Origin: GCA-2699445 sp032127075
GTDB taxonomy: Bacteria > Actinomycetota > Actinomycetes > S36-B12 > GCA-2699445
Reading direction: 5' to 3'
DNA: 9,656 nucleotides
Assembly: GCA_032127075.1 (NCBI GenBank)
Contig: JAQAZZ010000110.1
Location: 1-9,656 of the forward strand
Shown: one piece after another, positions 1 through 4,727 of the stretch
Layout: the number at the start of each line of letters is the position of its first letter
Position numbering within the stretch: the first letter of the stretch is position 1
Notes under the pieces: generated by a model
What the model saw: only the letters and a program-made list of their open reading frames with translations
Database searches by the model: none
What the model was told of the DNA's origin: nothing
Position numbers and translations under genes: made by a program

Positions 1-17
1 CCGATCCTGACTTCCAC
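1..17 (-). CDS. DUF3107 family protein, N-terminal fragment
   Basis: Only the first codons are in the window. From the GTG at 17-15 the reading is M-E-V-R-I-G, which matches the start of the small (about 90 residue) actinobacterial DUF3107 proteins (M. tuberculosis Rv3208A/TB9.4) as I remember them. A GGAGG Shine-Dalgarno at 27-23 lies 5 nt before the GTG and decides this start. An in-frame ATG at 77-75 overlaps the tetR stop as ATGA and would add 20 residues, but it has no comparable ribosome site. The gene follows tetR on the same strand, the order known for Rv3208-Rv3208A, and this supports the call as much as the six visible residues do. The function of the family is unknown to me. Confidence 0.6.
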
Positions 18-73
18 CCGGTCCTCCGATACGGTCGTTGCTGTCACCTTACCCGCGGGCTTCTTCCTCGGGC

Positions 74-712
74 TCATGGCGCCGCTCCCGGATCGCCCGG
101 CGCGCGGCTCTTGGGGAACCCGGAGATGCCCCGCCAGGCCAGGGCGGCCAACAGGTGGGCCGTATCGTCTCGCCCGGTCCCGCCGGGGCTGCGCAGCCAC
201 TGCCGGGCGGCGGTCTGCGCGAGTCCGATCAGCCCGTACGCCAACAGGCTTGATTCCTCCGCGGACAGCCCGGTGTCTTCCGCGATGACTTCCGACACCA
301 TCTCCGCGCACTGGGCGTTCACCCGCTCAATCCGGTCGCGGACCGCGGGCAGGTTCACCAAGTCGGATTCGAACACGAGTCGGTAGACCGCATCCTCCTG
401 GCCCATGAAGCCCAGGTAGGCGTCCATCGTCGCCGCGACGCGGCTGCGGTTGTCCGGGCTGGACTTCAGCCCCTTGCCCACTGCGCCGATGACGTCTTCC
501 ACGCCGGCGTCGAAGACCGCGAGGTACAACTCCTGCTTGGAGCCGAAGTGCTGGTACAGCACCGGTTTGGTGACCCCCGCGCGTCTGGCGATCTCATCCA
601 TGGCAGCGACGTGGTACCCGGATTCGACGAACACCTGGCGGGCCGCCGACAGCAGGGACTCGCGCCGCTCGCGCCGGGGCAGCCGGGCACCGCGCGCCGG
701 TATCGATGTCAC
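74..712 (-). CDS. TetR/AcrR family transcriptional regulator
   Basis: This is a 212-residue DNA-binding repressor-type protein of normal TetR length. The N-terminal helix-turn-helix covers about residues 12-58, with the diagnostic recognition segment AGVTKPVLYQHFGSK at 45-59. The rest is the helical ligand-binding and dimerisation domain, whose ligand cannot be predicted. The start is GTG at 712-710. The only SD-like bases (GAGG) end 2 nt from it, too close to work normally, while a -10 box ends 6 nt upstream, so the message may be leaderless. The gene precedes a DUF3107 gene on the same strand, as Rv3208 does in M. tuberculosis, so it is probably the Rv3208 orthologue. It is divergent from the alpha/beta hydrolase and could control both. 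The family call is firm; the target genes are inference. Confidence 0.93.
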   Translation of the reverse strand: MTSIPARGARLPRRERRESLLSAARQVFVESGYHVAAMDEIARRAGVTKPVLYQHFGSKQELYLAVFDAGVEDVIGAVGKGLKSSPDNRSRVAATMDAYLGFMGQEDAVYRLVFESDLVNLPAVRDRIERVNAQCAEMVSEVIAEDTGLSAEESSLLAYGLIGLAQTAARQWLRSPGGTGRDDTAHLLAALAWRGISGFPKSRAPGDPGAAP

Positions 713-718
713 CGCCTC

Positions 719-747
719 AGTTTAGGGGCCTGCAGGAACACCGTGAA
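719..747 (-). promoter_or_regulatory. Candidate tetR promoter (leaderless)
   Basis: Read on the minus strand, TTCACG (747-742, four of six matches to TTGACA) is followed after 17 nt by TAAACT (724-719), a TANNNT-type -10 box. The box ends 6 nt before the GTG of tetR, so transcription would begin at or next to the start codon. No transcript data are available; this rests on spacing and motif only. The spacer also contains the 8-bp palindrome CCTGCAGG (729-736). Confidence 0.5.
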
Positions 748-793
748 GCCGAATGGCCATCCGATCGGTGTCGATTCCCTGCCCGGGTGCGGT

Positions 794-799
794 TAGCGT
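794..799 (+). promoter_or_regulatory. Candidate -10 box of the hydrolase gene (leaderless)
   Basis: TAGCGT fits the actinobacterial TANNNT -10 consensus and ends 6 nt before the ATG at 806. No Shine-Dalgarno is seen in the preceding 20 nt, which agrees with a leaderless message. No convincing -35 is present at the 17-18 nt position (TCGATT at 771-776 is poor). The box faces away from the tetR promoter in the same 93-nt gap. Confidence 0.45.
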
Positions 800-805
800 G
801 GCTGT

Positions 806-1717
806 ATGCCAAGTTCCGCGGTACTGCCCGACCCGCCCCCCGTCGAGGAGATCTGGCTGGCCAACCGCATGTTGAGCGTGCGCAGGATCGCCGAGGGCGG
901 CGCACCGGCGGTGTTCGTCCACGGCCTCGGCGGCTCCAGCCTCAACTGGACGGATCTCGCCCATTTGATGGCGGGCCGGCTCGACTCGTGGGCCGTCGAC
1001 CTGCCCGGCTTCGGGTGGTCGCCACCGCCGCGCACGGGCGACTACACGCCCACCGGCCACGCCGACGCAGTCGCCGACCTGATCACCGAGAAGATCGGCG
1101 CACCCGTGCATCTGTTCGGCAACTCGATGGGCGGGGCTGTGTCGGTGGCACTGGCCGCATCGATGCCCGATCTGGTGCGCAGCGTCACTCTGATCGCGCC
1201 CGCCCTCCCGGGTGGGCGAATCACTCGGGCCAACATGCACTTGCCGGTCCTTGCGGTGCCGGGTGTCGGGGAGCGGCTGGTGGCCCGCTATCTACGGGCC
1301 CCGGCCGACTGGCGCGCCCGCGCCACGATCGAGGCTTGTTTCGGCGACATCTCTCGGATGCACCCGCAGCGCATGGCGGAGGCAGTGGAAGAGGTGGAGC
1401 GGCGGGACAGCCTCACCTACGCCGCCGACGCATTCTCCCAATCGACCCGGGGCCTCATCAGGTCCCTGATGGACCGCGGCCCCAGAAGCTTGTTGGCCCA
1501 GGCCGAGCGGGTGAGCGCGCCGGTGCTGTTGATCTACGGCCGGCTCGACCAGCTGGTCGATCTGCGCTCCGTGCACAAGGTGGCGGACCGATTTCCCGAC
1601 GCCCGCACGGTCGTCCTCCCGGACTCGGGGCACGTGCCCCAGATGGAGCATCCGGAGATGGTGGCGGGGGTGTGGCGCGACCTCATCGGATCGCCACACC
1701 CCCGCGCATCGGTGTAG
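806..1717 (+). CDS. Alpha/beta-fold hydrolase
   Basis: This 303-residue protein has the whole catalytic framework of an alpha/beta hydrolase. HGLGG at 39-43 forms the oxyanion region, the nucleophile is Ser107 in the elbow G-N-S-M-G (105-109), the acid is Asp248 in YGRLD, and the base is His276 in DSGHVPQ. A helical cap lies between about residues 133 and 225. There is no signal peptide, so it is probably cytosolic. The substrate cannot be read from sequence; related annotations range from esterase to C-C hydrolase to haloperoxidase-like, and none is favoured here. The gene starts at ATG 806 with no Shine-Dalgarno but a -10 box 6 nt upstream. It is divergent from tetR, which may regulate it, and convergent with yceI, with 9 nt between the stops. 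The fold is certain and the reaction unknown. Confidence 0.92.
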   Translation: MPSSAVLPDPPPVEEIWLANRMLSVRRIAEGGAPAVFVHGLGGSSLNWTDLAHLMAGRLDSWAVDLPGFGWSPPPRTGDYTPTGHADAVADLITEKIGAPVHLFGNSMGGAVSVALAASMPDLVRSVTLIAPALPGGRITRANMHLPVLAVPGVGERLVARYLRAPADWRARATIEACFGDISRMHPQRMAEAVEEVERRDSLTYAADAFSQSTRGLIRSLMDRGPRSLLAQAERVSAPVLLIYGRLDQLVDLRSVHKVADRFPDARTVVLPDSGHVPQMEHPEMVAGVWRDLIGSPHPRASV

Positions 1718-1722
1718 GGACT

Positions 1723-1744
1723 GCGGTCAGGACTGTAGGACCGC
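1723..1744. terminator. Possible bidirectional terminator hairpin
   Basis: GCGGTC (1723-1728) and GACCGC (1739-1744) form a 6-bp stem with a 10-nt loop at the meeting point of the convergent hydrolase and yceI genes. It overlaps the yceI stop codon. There is no T-run on either side, which is common for actinobacterial terminators but makes the call weak; such short GC stems also occur by chance in this base composition. Confidence 0.3.
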
Positions 1745-2290
1745 CTGCACCTCGAGCTGGATCTGCACCTTGTCGCCCACCACAACTCCGGCGCCCTCGA
1801 TCGCCTGGTTCCAGGTGACGTTGAAGTCGTTGCGGTTGATCTCAGCCCGGCCGGAGAATCCCGCCCGCACGCCGCCGTAGGGGTCGGGGCCGACACCGGT
1901 GAGTTCGAAGACCACCGGGACGGTCCGGGTGATCCCCTTCAGGCTCAGCTCGCCGTCGAGGCGGAAACCGTCCCCGTCGGTGGCCACACCTTTGGCGTGA
2001 TAGGTCATCTGGGGGTGGGTGTCAGTGTCGAAGAAGTCGGGCGAGCGCAGATGCGCGTCGCGGTTGGCGTCGCCGGTGCTGATCGACGACAAGGTCACCG
2101 CGACGTCGACGACGGAGTCGCTCGGATCCTCGGCGGTGACGATAGTGCCGGCGAATTCGTGGAAGCCGCCACGCACCTTGCTGATCATCATGTGCCGAAC
2201 GCTGAAGCCGACCTCGGAGTGCGAGGCGTCGATCTGCCAGGTGCCCGCGCGGTAGCCGGGAATCTGAACCGTGTCGAGGGTCTGTGTCAT
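1727..2290 (-). CDS. YceI family lipocalin-like protein
   Basis: This 187-residue protein is a typical full-length YceI domain. Characteristic stretches are DASHSEVGFSVRHMMISKVRG at about 21-41, RDAHLRSPDFFD at 77-88, LSLKGITRTV at 115-124 and INRNDFNVTW at 151-160. YceI proteins are beta-barrels that bind long isoprenoid or amphipathic ligands; some are periplasmic in Gram-negatives. No signal peptide is seen here, so this one is presumably cytosolic. The start is ATG at 2290-2288 with AGGAG 6 nt upstream. The gene is divergent from a MarR regulator and has a strong-looking promoter overlapped by paired palindromes, so repression by that MarR is likely. The physiological ligand is unknown; the family is certain. 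Confidence 0.95.
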   Translation of the reverse strand: MTQTLDTVQIPGYRAGTWQIDASHSEVGFSVRHMMISKVRGGFHEFAGTIVTAEDPSDSVVDVAVTLSSISTGDANRDAHLRSPDFFDTDTHPQMTYHAKGVATDGDGFRLDGELSLKGITRTVPVVFELTGVGPDPYGGVRAGFSGRAEINRNDFNVTWNQAIEGAGVVVGDKVQIQLEVQAVLQS

Positions 2291-2340
2291 GGAGTTCTCC
2301 TGTTCCGTGTCACCCGCCGCCGATGGTCCGACGAGGGGTT

Positions 2341-2409
2341 GGCGTCAAATGGTTGAACGCTCAATGAGAATGTAGCGCAATGTGGTTGAGGGTTCAACCT
2401 TTTGACGCC
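2341..2409. promoter_or_regulatory. Large dyad with paired operator sites, yceI-marR
   Basis: Two palindromes of form TTGA-N4-TCAA lie at 2353-2364 (TTGAACGCTCAA) and 2386-2397 (TTGAGGGTTCAA). The reverse complement of the first differs from the second at one base, so they are the same site in inverted orientation, centres 33 bp apart (about three helical turns). They sit inside an inverted repeat with 18-nt arms, ggcgtcaaatggttgaac at 2341-2358 and its near-perfect complement at 2392-2409 (17 of 18 paired, 33-nt spacer). The second palindrome extends to 16 bp (GGTTGA-N4-TCAACC, 2384-2399). The position between the genes and across the yceI promoter makes a MarR-dimer operator the natural reading. 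Binding by this particular MarR is inferred, not shown. Confidence 0.7.
2369..2397 (-). promoter_or_regulatory. yceI promoter
   Basis: On the minus strand, TTGAAC (2397-2392, four of six matches to TTGACA) is followed by exactly 17 nt and then TACATT (2374-2369), a TANNNT -10 box. Transcription would start near 2362, leaving a leader of about 70 nt before yceI with AGGAG ahead of its ATG. The -35 lies in one TTGA-N4-TCAA palindrome and the predicted start lies in the other, the arrangement expected for repression. Confidence 0.6.
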
Positions 2410-2427
2410 TCACGCTCCGAAATTCCG

Positions 2428-2433
2428 TACACT
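2428..2433 (+). promoter_or_regulatory. Candidate -10 box of marR (leaderless)
   Basis: TACACT fits TANNNT and ends 7 nt before the ATG at 2441, with no Shine-Dalgarno between them. TTGACG at 2402-2407 could serve as -35 but the spacer would be 20 nt, longer than usual. If used, the promoter lies just outside the operator pair on the marR side and overlaps the outer arm of the large dyad, consistent with autoregulation. Confidence 0.4.
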
Positions 2434-2440
2434 TCCTGTC

Positions 2441-2917
2441 ATGGCGCAATGGCTCACCGATTCCGAGCAGCGCACGTGGCGCGCCTTTGTGGAGATGAAC
2501 CGCTACGTCATGACCGCGATCGACAGCCAGCTCATCCGCGATTCGGACATGCCGGCGACCTACTACGCGATCCTGGTGGCGCTGTCGGAGGCCCCTGATC
2601 GCCGGATGCGGATGTCGGCGCTGGCCGACTCCGTGGACGGATCCCAGAGCAGGCTGTCGCATGCGGTCAGCCGGCTCGAGCAGCGCGGCTGGGTCTCCCG
2701 CCAGCGCTGTCCCAGCGACGGCCGCGGTTGGTTCGCCGTGCTCACCGACGAGGGTTTGGCCGCCCTCGAGGGGGCGGCACCGGGGCATGTGGACTGCGTG
2801 CGGCGCTCGGTCCTGGACGCGCTGACCGAGCAGCAGCAGGAAGACCTTTACAAAGTGGCCACCACATTGGCCGAACATCTTCGCGGCACGCAGCCGGACA
2901 GTCCAGCGGGCTGTTGA
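2441..2917 (+). CDS. MarR family transcriptional regulator
   Basis: This 158-residue protein is a standard single-domain MarR. The winged helix-turn-helix covers about residues 40-105: the helices RMSALADSVDGSQSRLSHAV (57-76) and SRLEQRGWVSRQ (77-88), then the wing CPSDGRGWFAVLTDEG (90-105). Flanking N- and C-terminal helices form the dimer interface. Cys90 precedes the wing, but one cysteine there is not proof of redox sensing. The ATG at 2441 is preferred over an in-frame TTG at 2402 because the protein then begins MAQWLTDSEQ as relatives do, and the TTG lies inside the operator dyad. It is divergent from yceI, probably represses both directions, and is followed by moeZ after 20 nt, suggesting cotranscription. 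The inducing ligand is unknown. Confidence 0.92.
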   Translation: MAQWLTDSEQRTWRAFVEMNRYVMTAIDSQLIRDSDMPATYYAILVALSEAPDRRMRMSALADSVDGSQSRLSHAVSRLEQRGWVSRQRCPSDGRGWFAVLTDEGLAALEGAAPGHVDCVRRSVLDALTEQQQEDLYKVATTLAEHLRGTQPDSPAGC

Positions 2918-2937
2918 CCCCAACAGAAGGAGAGAAA

Positions 2938-4128
2938 GTGTCGCTGCCCCCCTTGGTGGAGCCGCAAGAGGAGTTGACCGTGCCCGAGGTGCGGCGCTAC
3001 AGCCGCCACCTCATCATTCCGGACGTCGGAATGGCCGGCCAGCGCCGGCTCAAGAGCGCGCGAGTGTTGTGCGTGGGCGCCGGCGGACTGGGTAGTCCGG
3101 CGCTGATGTACCTCGCGGCCGCCGGCGTGGGCACCTTGGGTGTGGTCGAGTTCGATGTCGTGGACGAGTCGAATCTGCAGCGGCAGATCATCCACGGCCA
3201 GTCCACCATCGGGATGTCCAAGGCGGAATCGGCCAAGCGGCGCATCGAGGAGATCAATCCCTACGTCAACGTGGAACTCCACGAAGAGCGCCTCGATTCC
3301 ACCAACGTGATGGAGCTGTTCGCGGGCTACGACCTCATCGTGGACGGAACGGACAACTTCGCCACCCGCTACCTGGTCAACGACGCCTGCGTCCTGCTGG
3401 GCAAGCCCTACGTGTGGGGTTCGATCTACCGCTTCGAGGGCCAGGCATCGGTGTTCTGGGCCGAACACGGCCCCTGCTACCGCTGCCTGTACCCCGAGCC
3501 GCCGCCGCCCGGCATGGTGCCGTCGTGCGCCGAAGGGGGCGTCTTGGGAGTGCTGTGCGCCTCGATCGGCTCGATCCAGGTCACCGAGGCGATCAAGGTG
3601 CTCACCGGGATCGGCGAGCCGATGGTCGGGCGGCTGATGGTCTACGACGGTCTGGAGATGTCCTACCGCTCGGTGCGGATCCGCAAGGACCCGGACTGCG
3701 CGGTCTGCGGCGACAACCCCACCGTGACCGAGTTGATCGACTACGACGCGTTTTGCGGCACGATCTCCGACGAGGCGGCCGAGGCGGCACGCGACTCCAC
3801 GATCTCGGTGGTGACGCTGAAGCAGATGCTCGCCGAGCGCGAGGCCGGGCAACGGGACTTCGAGTTGATCGACGTCCGCGAGCCCAACGAGTACGAGATC
3901 GTGAACATCCCCGGGGCCAGGTTGATCCCCAAGGGCGAGTTCCTCAACGGTCAGGCGCTCAGCGGACTGCCCAACGACAGGCAGATCGTGCTGCACTGCA
4001 AAGTGGGCGGACGCTCCGCGGAGGTCCTTGCCGTGGTCAAGGCCGCCGGCTTCGCCGACGCCATCCACGTCGGCGGCGGGGTCGTCGCCTGGGTGGATCA
4101 GATCGAGCCGGAGAAGCCGAGCTACTGA
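2938..4128 (+). CDS. moeZ: MoeZ: sulfur-carrier adenylyltransferase/sulfurtransferase
   Basis: This 396-residue protein fuses an E1-like MoeB/ThiF domain (about 15-265) to a C-terminal rhodanese domain (about 287-393), the MoeZ/MoeBR layout. It activates the C-terminal Gly-Gly of small sulfur-carrier proteins with ATP and then transfers sulfur, serving molybdopterin, thiamine, cysteine (CysO) or thioamide routes. Visible residues are the nucleotide loop GAGGLG (47-52), DGTDN at 136-140, PSCAEGG with Cys197, zinc pairs Cys180/Cys183 and Cys254/Cys257, and the rhodanese loop CKVGGRS with Cys354. GTG at 2938 is chosen because AGGAG ends 5 nt upstream and the product then starts like known MoeZ. 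An open frame continues upstream into marR but lacks homology. M. tuberculosis MoeZ (Rv3206c), as I recall it, lacks the zinc cysteines. It follows marR closely and converges on the iron-sulfur gene. Confidence 0.95.
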   Translation: MSLPPLVEPQEELTVPEVRRYSRHLIIPDVGMAGQRRLKSARVLCVGAGGLGSPALMYLAAAGVGTLGVVEFDVVDESNLQRQIIHGQSTIGMSKAESAKRRIEEINPYVNVELHEERLDSTNVMELFAGYDLIVDGTDNFATRYLVNDACVLLGKPYVWGSIYRFEGQASVFWAEHGPCYRCLYPEPPPPGMVPSCAEGGVLGVLCASIGSIQVTEAIKVLTGIGEPMVGRLMVYDGLEMSYRSVRIRKDPDCAVCGDNPTVTELIDYDAFCGTISDEAAEAARDSTISVVTLKQMLAEREAGQRDFELIDVREPNEYEIVNIPGARLIPKGEFLNGQALSGLPNDRQIVLHCKVGGRSAEVLAVVKAAGFADAIHVGGGVVAWVDQIEPEKPSY

Positions 4129-4133
4129 CCCCG

Positions 4134-4673
4134 CTACTGCTCGCCCGGGTCCTCCCGGGCGCTGGCATGCGGTGCGCTGAAGCCCACCCGCTCGTGGGAG
4201 CCGTCGCAGAACGGCTTGTTGCCGCTGTGGCCGCAACGGCATAGCCACGCCTTCTCAGTTGTGCGCAGCGGCGTGCCGTCGGCATCGACGATGTCAACCC
4301 GGCCGATGATCTCGTAGGGCCCGTCTGCGGTGGCCCGGATCTGCACACCCGGCGCCGCGGTCCCCCCCGGGCGGGCTGCGTCCGAGCCGACCTGCCGCTC
4401 CCCGGCCGTGTCGTCCGCTCCGGCCCCGGCCGCATCGTCCGCGCCGGCCCCGGCCGCATCGATGTGCCAGGTGTAGGCGAGTGCCCCGCTGGGGCAGACG
4501 TCCACCCCCGCGACGATGGTGTCGACGTCGGCCGCCGAGACATCCACCCACGGCCGTTCATCGGGCTGGAACACCATCGGGGCCGCGCGGATGCACTTGG
4601 CGGAGTGGCTGCACAGGCTGCTGTCCCAGTGGACGGTCAGGACGCCGTCTTTGTCGTAGTCGCGCTTGGCCAT
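4134..4673 (-). CDS. Two-domain iron-sulfur protein, Fer4_19 plus CDGSH
   Basis: This 179-residue soluble protein joins two iron-sulfur modules. Residues about 11-69 resemble the Fer4_19 (DUF1271, YjdI-like) domain: Cys21-x5-Cys27 and Cys60-Pro61-Ser-Gly-Ala-Leu, a three-cysteine ferredoxin-like pattern. Residues about 110-167 are a CDGSH domain with C145-x-C147-x2-S150-x3-P154-x-C156-D-G-S-H160, the complete 3Cys-1His set that holds a 2Fe-2S cluster. The linker (about 70-108) is Ala/Gly/Asp-rich and contains a duplicated 8-residue unit. Such pairs occur as separate or fused genes in bacteria; a redox or cluster-handling role is usual but the partner is unknown. It starts at ATG 4673 with AAAGG upstream, lies 54 nt after the large membrane protein gene, probably in one operon, and converges on moeZ with 5 nt between stops. 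Confidence 0.9.
   Translation of the reverse strand: MAKRDYDKDGVLTVHWDSSLCSHSAKCIRAAPMVFQPDERPWVDVSAADVDTIVAGVDVCPSGALAYTWHIDAAGAGADDAAGAGADDTAGERQVGSDAARPGGTAAPGVQIRATADGPYEIIGRVDIVDADGTPLRTTEKAWLCRCGHSGNKPFCDGSHERVGFSAPHASAREDPGEQ
4142..4161. terminator. Possible bidirectional terminator hairpin
   Basis: CGCCCGGG (4142-4149) and CCCGGGCG (4154-4161) make a perfect 8-bp GC stem with a 4-nt loop (TCCT). It begins 13 nt after the moeZ stop and lies inside the last codons of the convergent iron-sulfur gene. There is no T-run. The placement between convergent genes fits a terminator for moeZ; the reverse role is less likely because it precedes the stop of the other gene. Confidence 0.4.
4411..4458. 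repeat. 24-bp tandem duplication in the linker of the iron-sulfur gene
   Basis: Two adjacent 24-bp units (4411-4434 and 4435-4458) differ at one base, T versus G at the ninth position. Being a multiple of three, they keep the frame and encode an eight-residue Ala/Gly/Asp unit twice on the minus strand (residues about 73-88). The linker could change length by slippage without breaking either domain. Confidence 0.85.
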
Positions 4674-4727
4674 ACCTGACCTTTCCCCGACGAGGGGGTC
4701 ATGTGCAACTCGGGCGGCCGACCGGGT

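Noticed and set aside
764..775. ATCG-N4-CGAT, with CCGATCGG and CCTGCAGG, as a TetR operator
   Set aside because: These are short palindromes of 8 paired bases, expected by chance in GC-rich DNA, and none is clearly repeated in the gap. ACACCG/CGGTGT (738-743, 766-771) is also too short and too far apart to support.
2402..2440. TTG start for marR adding 13 residues
   Set aside because: The TTG is in the outer arm of the operator dyad, has no ribosome site, and the ATG at 2441 gives the usual family N-terminus.
2728..2937. Extension of moeZ by 70 residues upstream into marR
   Set aside because: The extra residues are Arg/Gly-rich with no homology, overlap marR, and the GTG at 2938 has a well-placed AGGAG.
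4678..4700. Small hairpin before the iron-sulfur gene (CCCC-GACGA-GGGG)
   Set aside because: The stem is only 4 bp plus a possible 4-bp outer stem with bulges. It is not convincing as an attenuator or terminator.
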